DNA of 64,000 bases from Pseudopedobacter saltans DSM 12145 (GCF_000190735.1 NC_015177.1:4571237-4635236); one strand, 5' to 3'. Positions 54,725 to 64,000 are shown, numbered from the stretch's first letter. Notes: generated by a model from the letters alone, not told the origin. Numbers and translations: made by a program.

Positions 54725-56038
54725 ATGAATATTGCTGTTATAGGAACAGGTTATGTCGGTTTAGTAACCGGAACCTGTCTGGCCGAAACTGGAAACAACG
54801 TAATCTGTGTAGACATCGTGGAAGAGAAGGTTCAGAAGATGAAAGATGGTGTTATGCCTATTTACGAACCCGGTTTGGACATTTTGTTTAATAGGAACAT
54901 AGCACAGGGGAGATTGTCTTTCACTACCAACTTGGCAGAGGCAATAGAAAATGCGCAAATTATATTCTTGGCATTACCAACTCCTCCGGGTGGCGACGGC
55001 AGAGCCGATTTAAGCTACGTGTTGGGAGCCGCAAAGGATATTGCAGAAATAGTAAAAGATTATAAAGTAATAGTCACAAAGTCTACAGTACCAGTTGGAA
55101 CTGCAGATAAGGTAAAAGAAGTTTTTAGAGAAAATACACTTGTAGAAGTGGATGTTGTTTCTAACCCGGAGTTTTTAAGAGAAGGTGTAGCAGTAGAGGA
55201 TTTTATGAAGCCAGATAGGGTAGTTGTTGGTGCTTCTGGTGAAAGAGCAAGAGCTTTAATGGGGGAACTATATGCTCCTTATGTACGTTCGGGTAATCCG
55301 ATCATCTTTATGGATGAGCGTTCTTCTGAAATGACCAAATACGCTGCGAATTCATTTTTAGCGACAAAGATTACCTTTATGAACGAAATTGCCAATTTGT
55401 GCGAATTGGTAGGTGCAGACGTAGATATGGTAAGAATAGGAGTGGGTTCCGATGCTCGTATTGGAAAAAGATTCCTTTTCCCCGGAATTGGATATGGCGG
55501 TAGCTGCTTCCCGAAAGATGTTCAGGCGCTGGCTTTATCAGCAGAGGAGTATCAATACGATTTCAAGATATTGAAATCTGTGATGGACGTAAATCAGAAC
55601 CAAAAAATAAAGATCGTCGAAAAAATCAAACAATATTACAAATCAGATTTAAGCGGAAAGCATTTTGCACTTTGGGGACTGGCTTTTAAACCAGAAACTG
55701 ATGATATCAGAGAGGCTCCTGCTTTATACATTATAGATGAGTTGGTTAAAGCCGGGGCAAAGATTACGGCTTATGATCCAGAAGCAGTTGACAATGTGCG
55801 AAGAGTTATCGGTGATAAAATTAATTATGCAGAAGATCCATATACTGCATTGCAGGGTGCCGATGCATTGATTATAGCTACAGAATGGCAATTGTTCAGA
55901 AATCCGGATTTCAAAAAGATGGAAGATAATCTAAAAGCAAAAGTAGTTTTTGATGGAAGAAATCTTTACGAACTTCAAAAAATGATTGATTTGGGATTCT
56001 ATTATAATAGTATTGGACGTAAGGTAATTGAAGCATAA
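54725..56038 (+). CDS. ugd: UDP-glucose 6-dehydrogenase
   Basis: A 437-residue NAD-dependent enzyme that oxidises UDP-glucose to UDP-glucuronate. The Rossmann start is [18 protein letters not shown], the catalytic Cys is in [13 protein letters not shown], and [12 protein letters not shown] and [17 protein letters not shown] are signatures. It heads a nucleotide-sugar operon and ends in a TAATG overlap with the next gene, which uses its product. Confidence 0.97.
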   Translation: MNIAVIGTGYVGLVTGTCLAETGNNVICVDIVEEKVQKMKDGVMPIYEPGLDILFNRNIAQGRLSFTTNLAEAIENAQIIFLALPTPPGGDGRADLSYVLGAAKDIAEIVKDYKVIVTKSTVPVGTADKVKEVFRENTLVEVDVVSNPEFLREGVAVEDFMKPDRVVVGASGERARALMGELYAPYVRSGNPIIFMDERSSEMTKYAANSFLATKITFMNEIANLCELVGADVDMVRIGVGSDARIGKRFLFPGIGYGGSCFPKDVQALALSAEEYQYDFKILKSVMDVNQNQKIKIVEKIKQYYKSDLSGKHFALWGLAFKPETDDIREAPALYIIDELVKAGAKITAYDPEAVDNVRRVIGDKINYAEDPYTALQGADALIIATEWQLFRNPDFKKMEDNLKAKVVFDGRNLYELQKMIDLGFYYNSIGRKVIEA

Positions 56039-57030
56039 TGGCCAGAAAAAGAGTGTTAATTACAGGTGCAGCGGGCTTTTTAGGTTCGCACCTTTGTGAT
56101 AGATTTATAAAAGAAGATTTCCATGTAATAGGTATGGACAATCTGATTACTGGCGACCTGGCAAACATAGAACATCTATTTAAATTGGAAAACTTTGAGT
56201 TTTACCACCACGACGTTTCAAAGTTTGTACATGTTCCGGGACAATTAGACTATATACTGCATTTTGCATCACCTGCAAGTCCGATAGATTATCTTAAAAT
56301 TCCTATTCAGACTTTAAAAGTTGGTTCTCTAGGAATCCATAACCTATTGGGATTAGCGCGAGTGAAAAGAGCAAGAATTATTATCGCTTCAACATCAGAA
56401 GTGTATGGTGATCCGAATGTAAACCCTCAACCCGAAGAATACTGGGGAAATGTGAATCCCGTAGGGCCACGAGGAGTTTATGATGAAGCAAAGCGTTTCC
56501 AGGAGGCTATGACCATGGCTTATCATACGTTCCATGGAGTAGAAACCAGGATTGTTAGAATTTTTAATACTTATGGTCCAAGAATGCGCCTGAATGATGG
56601 GAGAGTATTACCCGCGTTTATTGGGCAGGCTTTAAGAGGTGAAGATTTAACGGTTTTCGGAGATGGCTCGCAAACCAGATCTTTCTGTTATGTGGATGAC
56701 CTGGTAGAAGGAATTTATCGCTTGCTAATGTCTGATTATGTATATCCGGTAAATATCGGAAACCCAGATGAGATAACCATAGGGCAATTTGCAGAGGAAA
56801 TCATCAAATTAACAGGAACTAAGCAGAAGGTTATTTATAAACCTTTACCTCAGGATGATCCGAAACAGCGTCGTCCGGATATTACAAAGGCAAAGGAACT
56901 TCTTAATTGGGAGCCTAAAGTGAATAGAGCAGAAGGTTTGAAAATTACTTACGATTATTTCAAATCTTTGTCTAAAGAAGCTTTAGAGAAGATAGAACAT
57001 AAAGATTTTTCAAATTATAATAAAAAATAA
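56038..57030 (+). CDS. UDP-glucuronate decarboxylase (UDP-xylose synthase)
   Basis: A 330-residue extended SDR enzyme. The NAD motif is [15 protein letters not shown], the catalytic set includes STSEVYGDP and [10 protein letters not shown] (YxxxK), and [10 protein letters not shown] and [14 protein letters not shown] are typical of UDP-xylose synthases. It decarboxylates UDP-glucuronate to UDP-xylose. It is translationally coupled to ugd, which supplies the substrate; galE begins on the next base after its stop codon. Confidence 0.92.
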   Translation: MARKRVLITGAAGFLGSHLCDRFIKEDFHVIGMDNLITGDLANIEHLFKLENFEFYHHDVSKFVHVPGQLDYILHFASPASPIDYLKIPIQTLKVGSLGIHNLLGLARVKRARIIIASTSEVYGDPNVNPQPEEYWGNVNPVGPRGVYDEAKRFQEAMTMAYHTFHGVETRIVRIFNTYGPRMRLNDGRVLPAFIGQALRGEDLTVFGDGSQTRSFCYVDDLVEGIYRLLMSDYVYPVNIGNPDEITIGQFAEEIIKLTGTKQKVIYKPLPQDDPKQRRPDITKAKELLNWEPKVNRAEGLKITYDYFKSLSKEALEKIEHKDFSNYNKK

Positions 57031-58059
57031 ATGTCAGGAAAGATTCTAGTAACAGGTGGAACAGGGTTTATTGGTTCTCATACAGTGGTAGAGCTGCACC
57101 ACGCGGGATATACCCCGGTTATTGTAGATAATTTGTCCAATTCATCAATAAAAATCTTAGATCAGATAGAAAAGATTATTGGACATAAACCAGAATTCCA
57201 CCAATTAGATTTGTGTGATGTCAAAAAAACAGAGGATTTCTTACAACAGAATCAGGATATCAGCGGTATTATCCATTTTGCAGCCTATAAAGCGGTTGGA
57301 GAATCTGTAGAACAACCATTAAAATACTACAGAAATAATTTTTACTCGTTAATCAACCTGTTAAACCATTATCAAGATAGACGAGTAAACTTTGTTTTCT
57401 CATCAAGTTGTACGGTTTATGGTCAGCCAGATGTGTTGCCGGTAACAGAAGCAGCTCCCGTAAAAAAGGCCGAGTCTCCTTACGGAAATACCAAACAGGT
57501 TGCAGAGGAGATATTGAGTGAAACTGCTGCGTCGAACAATAATTATAATATTATTGCTTTAAGATATTTTAATCCGGTAGGGGCGCATGCTTCTGCTTTA
57601 ATCGGTGAATTGCCAATTGGCATTCCTCAGAACCTGGTCCCGTTTATTACACAAAGCGCTATCGGGAAAAGAGGGCCTATAACTGTTTTTGGAGATGATT
57701 ACGATACTCCGGATGGAAGTTGCATCAGAGATTATATTCATGTGGTAGATTTAGCCAAGGCTCATGTTGCGGCTCTAAAACGAATGGAAGACGGAAAATC
57801 TTCAGCAAATTACGAAGTATTTAATGTGGGTACAGGTAAGGGAACTACCGTCTTAGAAGTTATTAAAGCATTTGAATCTTCTACAGAAGTAAAACTTAAT
57901 TATAAAATTGGGGAGCGGAGAGCAGGAGATATCGAGAAGGTTTATGGCGATGTCGAGAAATCTGCAAAAGAATTAGGATGGAAAGCTGAATTGGGAATCG
58001 AGGAAATGATGAAGTCAGCCTGGGAATGGGAAAAATATATCGAAAAAAATCCTTTCTAA
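57031..58059 (+). CDS. galE: UDP-glucose 4-epimerase
   Basis: A 342-residue extended SDR enzyme that interconverts UDP-glucose and UDP-galactose. It shows TGGTGFIGSHTVVELHHAG, SSSCTVYGQP, YGNTKQVAEEIL with the catalytic Tyr/Lys, and RYFNPVGAHASALIGE. Some members also take GlcNAc/GalNAc or xylose/arabinose derivatives; given UDP-xylose upstream, UDP-arabinose is a further possibility. It directly abuts the upstream gene. Confidence 0.93.
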   Translation: MSGKILVTGGTGFIGSHTVVELHHAGYTPVIVDNLSNSSIKILDQIEKIIGHKPEFHQLDLCDVKKTEDFLQQNQDISGIIHFAAYKAVGESVEQPLKYYRNNFYSLINLLNHYQDRRVNFVFSSSCTVYGQPDVLPVTEAAPVKKAESPYGNTKQVAEEILSETAASNNNYNIIALRYFNPVGAHASALIGELPIGIPQNLVPFITQSAIGKRGPITVFGDDYDTPDGSCIRDYIHVVDLAKAHVAALKRMEDGKSSANYEVFNVGTGKGTTVLEVIKAFESSTEVKLNYKIGERRAGDIEKVYGDVEKSAKELGWKAELGIEEMMKSAWEWEKYIEKNPF

Positions 58060-58176
58060 AAGGAGATGGGATATTCTAGATGTTGAGATAAGAGGCATAA
58101 AGATCGATCGGGTGGTATATCTAAACCAGACAATTCAGTCTCATGTATCAAATCTCACTACTCAAATCTAAAAAGA

Positions 58177-59232
58177 ATGAAAAAAATATTAATTACAGGC
58201 GGAGCGGGTTTTATAGGATCACATGTTGTTAGAAGATTTGTAACAACTTATCCAAACTATCAGATAGTAAACTTAGATAAGCTTACTTATGCAGGTAATC
58301 TGGCTAATTTGAAAGATATTGAAGAGGCGGCAAACTATAGATTTGTTAAAGGAGATATAGTTGATGCGAACTTTATCAATAACCTGTTCGAAGCCGAGAA
58401 CTTTGATGCAGTTGTCCATTTGGCCGCAGAATCTCATGTAGACAGATCAATTACCAATCCTACCGAGTTTGTGATGACCAACGTGGTAGGGACAGTTAAT
58501 TTGTTAAATGCGGCTAAAAATAGCTGGAAAGGCAATTATGATCAGAAACGTTTTTATCATGTTTCCACCGACGAGGTTTACGGCACACTAGGTGAAGGAA
58601 ACGAAATGTTTACCGAAGAAACTTCGTACGATCCACATTCTCCATATTCAGCATCGAAAGCGAGTTCAGATCATTTTGTGCGAGCTTATCATGATACTTA
58701 CGGTTTAGATGTAGTGATTTCAAATTGTTCCAATAATTATGGTTCATATCACTTTCCAGAAAAACTGATTCCATTATCCATTAACAATATCAAACACAAT
58801 AAACCAATTCCGATTTATGGTAAGGGTGAAAATGTGAGAGATTGGTTATGGGTAGTAGACCATGCTAGAGCAATAGATGTTATCTTCCATAATGCAAAAT
58901 CCGGATCGACTTATAATATTGGAGGCCATAACGAATGGAAGAATATCGACCTGATTAAAGTGCTGTGTAAGATTATGGATGAAAAATTAGGTAGGAAAGA
59001 GGGAACATCTGAAAAGTTGATAACTTATGTTACTGATAGGGCCGGACATGATTTGCGCTATGCAATAGACGCAACCAAATTGAAACGTGATTTAGGTTGG
59101 GAACCAAGTTTACAATTTGAGGAAGGTTTGGAAAAAACAGTAGACTGGTACCTCGAGAATGAAGAATGGTTAAACAATGTTACTTCTGGTAATTATCAGC
59201 ATTATTACGAAGAACAGTATGCCGATCGTTAA
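58177..59232 (+). CDS. rfbB: dTDP-glucose 4,6-dehydratase
   Basis: A 351-residue extended SDR enzyme. It has ITGGAGFIGSHVVRRF, HLAAESHVDRSITNP, STDEVYGTLGEG and YSASKASSDHFVRAY. It converts dTDP-glucose to the 4-keto-6-deoxy intermediate used for rhamnose and other deoxysugars. RfbA, RfbC and RfbD are not in the window. A 117 bp spacer separates it from galE, and its TAATG overlaps the next gene. Confidence 0.95.
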   Translation: MKKILITGGAGFIGSHVVRRFVTTYPNYQIVNLDKLTYAGNLANLKDIEEAANYRFVKGDIVDANFINNLFEAENFDAVVHLAAESHVDRSITNPTEFVMTNVVGTVNLLNAAKNSWKGNYDQKRFYHVSTDEVYGTLGEGNEMFTEETSYDPHSPYSASKASSDHFVRAYHDTYGLDVVISNCSNNYGSYHFPEKLIPLSINNIKHNKPIPIYGKGENVRDWLWVVDHARAIDVIFHNAKSGSTYNIGGHNEWKNIDLIKVLCKIMDEKLGRKEGTSEKLITYVTDRAGHDLRYAIDATKLKRDLGWEPSLQFEEGLEKTVDWYLENEEWLNNVTSGNYQHYYEEQYADR

Positions 59233-59957
59233 TGTTAAGCCTTTTTAAAAAGAAAGCATTACAATATAATTTCAAAAATATTGGGACGGATATGCACTCG
59301 CATATTCTTCCCGGTATTGATGACGGAGCCAAAAATATAGAAGAGTCTATAGTTCTGATAGAAAAATTAAAAGTGCTAGGATATCATAAATTAATAGCCA
59401 CGCCCCATGTGATGGGCGATTATTTCAGAAACACTCCCGAAAAAATCAAGAAGACATTAGACCTGCTAAGGGAAGAAGTAAGTAAAAGAAATATCAAGAT
59501 TGATATAGAAGCTGCGGCAGAATACTATCTCGATGAATTTTTTGAGCACAATTTGCAGCAAAATAATGTGCTTACTTTTTCCAATTATTTGCTTTTCGAA
59601 TTATCTTATATCAATGAACCTAATAACCTGGAAGATATTATTAGTGAAATTAGAGAAAAGGGATATTTTCCGGTATTGGCACATCCAGAAAGATATGTTT
59701 ATTTCCATAATTCCACAGATCGTTACGAGGAGATAAAGAAGTTTGGATGCTATTTTCAGCTTAATACAATATCTCTGACAGGCTATTATGGTAAGGGCAT
59801 AAAAAAGGCTGCGGAGAAACTGGTTTCCTTAGGCTTAATTGACTTTTTAGGTTCTGATGCTCATCACCTAAAGCATCTGGAAGCTTTGGAAAAAAGCTTG
59901 TCCTTAAAGCCAATGGAAGAGCTTTTAAAAAATATAAGCCTAAACTCAACTCTATAA
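59232..59957 (+). CDS. CpsB/CapC-type tyrosine-protein phosphatase (PHP fold)
   Basis: A 241-residue PHP-domain metallophosphatase. Metal ligands are in DMHSHILPGIDDGAKN, ATPHVMGDY, AHPERYVYF and LGSDAHHLKHLE. In capsule loci it removes phosphate from the tyrosine kinase that controls polysaccharide chain length. It is coupled to rfbB by a TAATG overlap; the partner kinase is not in the window. Its stop codon abuts the stop of the convergent permease gene. Confidence 0.92.
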   Translation: MLSLFKKKALQYNFKNIGTDMHSHILPGIDDGAKNIEESIVLIEKLKVLGYHKLIATPHVMGDYFRNTPEKIKKTLDLLREEVSKRNIKIDIEAAAEYYLDEFFEHNLQQNNVLTFSNYLLFELSYINEPNNLEDIISEIREKGYFPVLAHPERYVYFHNSTDRYEEIKKFGCYFQLNTISLTGYYGKGIKKAAEKLVSLGLIDFLGSDAHHLKHLEALEKSLSLKPMEELLKNISLNSTL

Positions 59958-61193
59958 CTATTCGTATCTCAAAGCTTCTACAGGGTCTAATTTGGCAGCC
60001 TTGGAAGCAGGAATAAATCCCGAGAGTAATCCGGTAATAATACAAGCAGTTAAACCCAGGAATATCCAGGCCCAGGGGATTAAAAATGAGGCACCCATTG
60101 TAATCGCCAAAATATTTCCAATAAGAATTCCCATAAAAATCCCGCAAAATCCGCCGATAAGACAAATCATAATGGCTTCATATAAAAATTGTCTCCTGAT
60201 AATTTCAGGTGTAGCGCCAATAGCTTTCCTTACGCCGATTTCCCGGGTTCTTTCCGTAACAGAAACAAGCATGATGTTCATTAGAGCTACTGCGGCGCCC
60301 GCTAAAGTAATAAAGCCTATAGCAATACCTGCATATTGAACAAATTTCAGGTTTTCGAACAATGTTTGAGCTAAAGAGTCACTCTTGGTAATTTCGAAAT
60401 TGTCGGGTTTACTAATTTCAACCTTCCTTATATTACGAAACAAAGCTGTAGATTCACCAATAGCGTATTCCATTTGACTCGGATTGTTCAACATTACAGA
60501 AATGGTATAAGTCGGGTTAGTGCTTCTGTTTATTTGCCTGGCTTTAAATAATGGGATCACACAAAGTCTGTCGCCTCCAAAACCCGAGCTGGAGCCCTTT
60601 TTGTCAAAAACGCCAATAATTCTGAACTTATCATTTCCTATGGTAATAACCTTCTCTAACGGATTTTCAGTTGGAAATAAGTTGTTTTTTACTTCCTGAC
60701 CAATAATGATAACGTTGATGCCCAGTTCCATCTCATCTTTGGAGAAATTTCTGCCAGATGCCAATTTATATCCACCAGTATATAAATAGGCGTCATCAGC
60801 ACCTAATACAGAAATATTGGGATTGGTTTTCTTGCCTTCATATTTGGCGGTAGAACCTCGGGAAGCAAAAGTATTTACGGAAACCAAAGCGGTAGACATA
60901 CTGAAACGCTTTTTAAATTCCACTGCTTCGCGATAGGTGATAACTGGCCATACTTTGGGTTTAACACCACCTGCACCTATTCTTATTCCTGTTCCTCTGT
61001 TACGTATAGTAAAAGAGTTGGCGCCCATATTTGAAAATGTACTGTTTAAAGAACCTTTTATGGCATCGATAGATGTCAGGATTCCAACTAAAGCCATTAA
61101 CCCTATAGCAATGATCAAGGCTGTAAGAAAAGTCCTGAGCTTATTGCCTTTTATTGATTGTATCGCAATTCTAATGTTTTCTCTGGCATCCAT
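59958..61193 (-). CDS. MacB/FtsX-type ABC transporter permease, orphan
   Basis: A 411-residue permease. One membrane helix near the start (FLTALIIAIGLMALVGIL) is followed by a periplasmic MacB-core domain (about 45-270) and three C-terminal helices. TERTREIGVRKAIGATPEII is the FtsX coupling signature. Such proteins export peptides, lipoproteins or small molecules with a separate ATPase and often a periplasmic adaptor; neither is next to it here. Confidence 0.9.
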   Translation of the reverse strand: MDARENIRIAIQSIKGNKLRTFLTALIIAIGLMALVGILTSIDAIKGSLNSTFSNMGANSFTIRNRGTGIRIGAGGVKPKVWPVITYREAVEFKKRFSMSTALVSVNTFASRGSTAKYEGKKTNPNISVLGADDAYLYTGGYKLASGRNFSKDEMELGINVIIIGQEVKNNLFPTENPLEKVITIGNDKFRIIGVFDKKGSSSGFGGDRLCVIPLFKARQINRSTNPTYTISVMLNNPSQMEYAIGESTALFRNIRKVEISKPDNFEITKSDSLAQTLFENLKFVQYAGIAIGFITLAGAAVALMNIMLVSVTERTREIGVRKAIGATPEIIRRQFLYEAIMICLIGGFCGIFMGILIGNILAITMGASFLIPWAWIFLGLTACIITGLLSGFIPASKAAKLDPVEALRYE

Positions 61194-61287
61194 CAGTTTT
61201 AAATAGACCTTATCTTCTAAAGACTAATATAAGTGGTTTTTGTTACGGATGTATGTAGGAATAATTTTAAGATGTTCTAAACAAAAC

Positions 61288-61316
61288 AAAAAAGGCGAGG
61301 AGAGCCTCGCCTTTTT
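61288..61316 (-). terminator. Terminator of the iron-sulfur assembly gene
   Basis: AAAAAGGCGAGG pairs with CCTCGCCTTTTT around a short loop, 20 bp past the stop codon at 61336. T runs occur on both strands; the minus-strand gene is the one it ends. Confidence 0.85.
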
Positions 61317-61335
61317 AATATTTTCAGTAACAAAC

Positions 61336-61689
61336 TTAAACCGAAAAGCTAGTGCCACAGCCGCAAGTGCTTGCAGCATTAGGGTTATTAAAAACAAACC
61401 CACGAGCGTTTAAGCCTTGTTGAAAATCAACTTCCATTCCCGCTAAATAAAGCCCATGAGCTTTATGCATGAAAATTCTGATGCCATCTATATCGTATTC
61501 AGTATCGCCATCTTTTTGTTGGTCGAACCCAAGGACATAATTCATTCCCGAGCAACCACCGCCTTCAACACCAATGCGCAAACCAAAATCAGGACCCAAT
61601 TCCTGTTGAGACATCAATTTCTTAACTTCTTTTTTCGCACCGTCTGTTAAGCTAATAGGTGCTACAGCTGTTGTTGATCCTGTACTCAT
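61336..61689 (-). CDS. Iron-sulfur cluster carrier (HesB/IscA/ErpA type)
   Basis: A 117-residue A-type carrier. The three cluster cysteines are in GGGCSGMNY and the C-terminal TCGCGTSF pair. It receives [2Fe-2S] or [4Fe-4S] clusters from the scaffold and passes them to apo-enzymes. It is transcribed alone with its own terminator; no SUF or ISC genes are nearby. Confidence 0.95.
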   Translation of the reverse strand: MSTGSTTAVAPISLTDGAKKEVKKLMSQQELGPDFGLRIGVEGGGCSGMNYVLGFDQQKDGDTEYDIDGIRIFMHKAHGLYLAGMEVDFQQGLNARGFVFNNPNAASTCGCGTSFSV

Positions 61690-61776
61690 AATCTTACAAA
61701 AAATTTACTGCAAATATAAGTTAAAATGCAGAAGTTTGTTTTCTTAAACAACTCATTTTTACTGTTGTCTTACAAT

Positions 61777-62304
61777 ATGGATATTGTTTCTTTCTTATTA
61801 GATGTCTTTAGGTTGGTTTTAGCCGGTGCTATACTGGTAGCTTTAATCTTCTTTATTTTTAAAGGATATTTTGACAGATATCAAAATATTCAGTTCCGCA
61901 ATTATAAAATCGCTTTAAATAAGGATTTGCTCCCCTTGAAATTACAGGCTTTGGAAAGGATCACTTTATTTATAGAGAGAATTAATCCGTCGAATTTGCT
62001 ATTGCGCATACACACTCCGGGAATGACTGCGAAACAAATGCAGTTTTTAGTTTTGGAAGATATTCGGGCGGAATATCAGCATAATGTAACTCAGCAATTA
62101 TACTTGTCCACCGAAGCCTGGGCAATTGTGAAAAGGGTAAAAGACGATACAGTTTCTTTGATTAACTCCTCTGTTATGGAATTGCATCCAGAAACATCAG
62201 CCGTGGAACTAAGTAAGATAGTTTTTGCAAAGCTGGAATCTTTAGATCAAAACCCGTACGATTTGGCAACTATGGTGATTAAGAGTCAATATCAGGAATT
62301 ATAG
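61777..62304 (+). CDS. Single-pass membrane protein (DUF7935-like)
   Basis: A 175-residue protein with an N-terminal membrane helix (FRLVLAGAILVALIFFIF) and a soluble helical domain. LPLKLQALERITLFIERINPSNLLLR is typical of a conserved Bacteroidota family I associate with DUF7935. The function is unknown. ATG 61777 is preferred since it begins at the membrane anchor; the frame is open to ATG 61726. It lies 22 bp upstream of the 5'-nucleotidase pair and may share the transcript. Confidence 0.72.
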   Translation: MDIVSFLLDVFRLVLAGAILVALIFFIFKGYFDRYQNIQFRNYKIALNKDLLPLKLQALERITLFIERINPSNLLLRIHTPGMTAKQMQFLVLEDIRAEYQHNVTQQLYLSTEAWAIVKRVKDDTVSLINSSVMELHPETSAVELSKIVFAKLESLDQNPYDLATMVIKSQYQEL

Positions 62305-62326
62305 CGGGTAATATAAAAATCAAAAA

Positions 62327-63082
62327 ATGAAAGTAAAATTTGGTTCACAGCACCTGTTGATAGGCGGATTGGTTTTGTTGGTACAAGCCTGTAGTCCCAA
62401 ATATCATTTATATCAGTCCAAACCCTCTCAATACGAGGTTAACGCTAACCTACCGGTAGATTCCAATATCTTATCATATTATAACCCTTATAAGCAAAAG
62501 CTGGATTCTATAATGAATGATATTGTTGTTTATTCCGATGTAGAAATAATAAAGGATAAACCCGAAGGGCTGATGAATAATTTTTTTGGCGATGCAATAG
62601 CTGAAGCTTCCAGAGATAAAGGAATTGTATTTGATGTCGCATATTCAAATTACGGAGGCTTGCGTACAGCATTACCAAAAGGACCTATTCCCCGTTCCAA
62701 GATATTTGAATTGATGCCTTTCGAAAATGCAATCGTAACTGTTAAGTTTAAAGGGACTGATATGCAGTCTTTCTTTGATTTTTTAGCCCGATCCGGAGGT
62801 GATGCAATTTCTGGTGCAAGGTTTAAAATAGATCATGCAACAAAAAAGGCGGTTGATATTACCGTAAATGGAAAGCCCTTGGATATAACAAAGGATTATA
62901 TCGTTTTGACTTCAGATTATATGGCTAATGGCGGAGATGGTGGGGAAATTTTTAACAAAGCAATCGAAAGAAAAGATCAGAATTTTCTGCTTCGTGATGC
63001 ATTATTGAATTACGTAGATAAGGTGAAACGTTCGGGGAAGACATTAAATCCTAAATTAGATGGAAGAATCAGTATTAAATAG
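62327..63082 (+). CDS. 5'-nucleotidase C-terminal domain lipoprotein
   Basis: A 251-residue lipoprotein (lipobox VQAC) that holds only the C-terminal substrate-binding domain of UshA-type 5'-nucleotidases. Family motifs include NNFFGDAIAEAS, SNYGGLRTALPKGPI, LMPFENAIVTVKF and LTSDYMANGGDGGEIF. On its own it lacks the metal site. The matching N-terminal metallophosphatase domain is the next gene, which starts 23 bp before this one ends, so the two very likely form one split enzyme. Confidence 0.9.
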   Translation: MKVKFGSQHLLIGGLVLLVQACSPKYHLYQSKPSQYEVNANLPVDSNILSYYNPYKQKLDSIMNDIVVYSDVEIIKDKPEGLMNNFFGDAIAEASRDKGIVFDVAYSNYGGLRTALPKGPIPRSKIFELMPFENAIVTVKFKGTDMQSFFDFLARSGGDAISGARFKIDHATKKAVDITVNGKPLDITKDYIVLTSDYMANGGDGGEIFNKAIERKDQNFLLRDALLNYVDKVKRSGKTLNPKLDGRISIK

Positions 63083-64000
63083 AAGGGGATTTATAAAAGG
63101 CGCGGCGGCGGGAGCGGCGCTTTTAGCTTTGGGCTTAAAGCCAGAAAGCTTATTTGCAAAGGATGACTTCGTTAAACTGACTATTTTACATACTAACGAT
63201 GTGCATAGCAGAATAGATCCATTTCCTATGGACGGCGGAAGAAACCAGGGTTTAGGCGGAGTGGCTCCCAGAGCAGCATTAATCAAAAAAATAAGAAGCG
63301 AAGAAAAGAATGTTTTGCTTTTTGATGCAGGAGATATCTTTCAGGGAACTCCTTATTTTAATTTTTGGGGAGGAGAACTGGAGATTAAAATGATGAGTAT
63401 GATGGGATATGACGCCGGTATCATGGGGAATCACGATTTTGACAATGGAGTTGAGGGATTCGCAAAACAATTGCCACATGCAAATTTTCCTATAATCAAT
63501 TCGAACTACGATTTTGCAGGTACAGCTCTTCACAATAAAACTATTCCGTATAAGATGTTCAAAAAGCAGAATATAAAGATTGGAGTTTATGGTCTGGGTA
63601 TTGATTTCGACGGTTTGGTGAATAAAAAGGAGTATGGTGATTCAAAATATCTGGATGCTCTAAAAAAGGCTTTGGAAATGGAGCGCTTTCTAAAACTGGA
63701 TCAGAAATGTCATATGGTGGTTTGTTTATCTCATTTGGGATATAAATATAAAGAAGCAGATAAAATATGCGATGTAGAACTCGCTAAGAATACCTATTAT
63801 ACAGATTTAATTATAGGAGGGCATACACATACTTTTCTGAGAAAACCAGACAGCATTCGTAATCTTTCGGGCGAAGAAGTACTGGTAAATCAGGTTGGAT
63901 TCGCTGGAATAAATTTAGGTCGCTTGGATTTTGTTTTTTTTAGAAATAATCATAAAAAAATGGTCTATTCGACTGCAATCGAAGTAGTTGAAAACAATTT
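63060..64000 (+). CDS. Metallophosphatase domain of a split 5'-nucleotidase (partial, right edge)
   Basis: An ATG at 63060 opens a frame of 313 codons that is still open at the window end. It starts with a Tat-type signal, NRRGFIKGAAAGAALLALG. Calcineurin-like metal motifs follow: LHTNDVHSRI, DAGDIFQGTP, GNHDFDNG, SHLGYKY and GGHTHTF. These match the N-terminal domain of UshA-type 5'-nucleotidases/2',3'-cyclic phosphodiesterases. The 23 bp overlap with the upstream gene for the C-terminal domain implies translational coupling. Confidence 0.92.
   Translation, partial: MEESVLNRRGFIKGAAAGAALLALGLKPESLFAKDDFVKLTILHTNDVHSRIDPFPMDGGRNQGLGGVAPRAALIKKIRSEEKNVLLFDAGDIFQGTPYFNFWGGELEIKMMSMMGYDAGIMGNHDFDNGVEGFAKQLPHANFPIINSNYDFAGTALHNKTIPYKMFKKQNIKIGVYGLGIDFDGLVNKKEYGDSKYLDALKKALEMERFLKLDQKCHMVVCLSHLGYKYKEADKICDVELAKNTYYTDLIIGGHTHTFLRKPDSIRNLSGEEVLVNQVGFAGINLGRLDFVFFRNNHKKMVYSTAIEVVENN

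Noticed and set aside
1..64000. tRNA, rRNA or an origin of replication
   Set aside because: No cloverleaf, 16S/23S or DnaA-box cluster was recognised by eye; a covariance-model search would be decisive.

Overview
This window reads as a chromosomal segment of a Bacteroidota bacterium, most likely Sphingobacteriaceae and close to Pedobacter. Three things point there: AT-rich DNA with ordinary Bacteroidota gene families (hybrid two-component sensor with AraC output, OmpA/thrombospondin type 3 protein, DUF983, YebC, DUF4861); near-invariant sugar-degradation genes; and two polysaccharide lyases that match from memory the chondroitinase B and chondroitinase AC of Pedobacter heparinus. In the AC enzyme the catalytic residues fall on the same residue numbers. 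No rRNA, tRNA, CRISPR array, prophage or intact insertion sequence was found.

Layout. 1-1978: end of an unrecognised gene and an OmpA-like protein. 2009-17406: a chondroitin/dermatan sulfate degradation locus with an HTCS regulator, a secreted endonuclease/phosphatase-fold protein, two formylglycine-type sulfatases, a PL8 chondroitin ABC-type lyase, a PL6 chondroitinase B and a PL8 chondroitinase AC. No SusC/SusD pair, unsaturated glucuronyl hydrolase or sulfatase-activating enzyme lies inside the window. 17407-18726: a repeat-rich stretch in which a DUF559 nuclease gene sits between two copies of a repeat with ~30 bp terminal inverted repeats; a third, gene-less copy lies inside the lyase locus at 13559-13702. 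18727-26953: accessory metabolism (DUF389 membrane protein, GNAT, glycerate kinase plus GntP permease, DJ-1-like protein, NAD(P)-binding protein, DUF4861). 27142-32439: DUF983, AraC regulator, metallo-hydrolase, histidine kinase, L,D-transpeptidase. 32560-39611: AsmA-like protein, recA, nth, terC and a polyprenyl diphosphate synthase. 39727-48058: outer-membrane and repeat proteins, yebC, a large lamin-tail surface protein, asd, a MITE-like element and three tandem paralogous lipoproteins. 48144-54658: PBP4-type peptidase, two DoxX proteins, ispH, hemH, a Xre-RES toxin-antitoxin pair and the Kdo transferase. 54725-59957: a nucleotide-sugar operon (ugd, UDP-glucuronate decarboxylase, galE, rfbB, CpsB-type phosphatase). 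59958-64000: an orphan FtsX-like permease, an IscA-type protein, a membrane protein, and a 5'-nucleotidase split over two genes, the second running off the right edge.

The lyase locus is coherent: the HTCS senses a degradation product and switches on lyases that between them cut chondroitin A/C, dermatan and probably hyaluronan, while the sulfatases remove sulfate from the products. The most unusual signals are the DUF559 gene bracketed by hairpin-bearing inverted repeats, a RES toxin that lacks the conserved arginine of its active site, a protein made of seven copies of a GFKPRFK-type motif, the tandem lipoprotein triplet, and the Tat/lipoprotein split of the 5'-nucleotidase.
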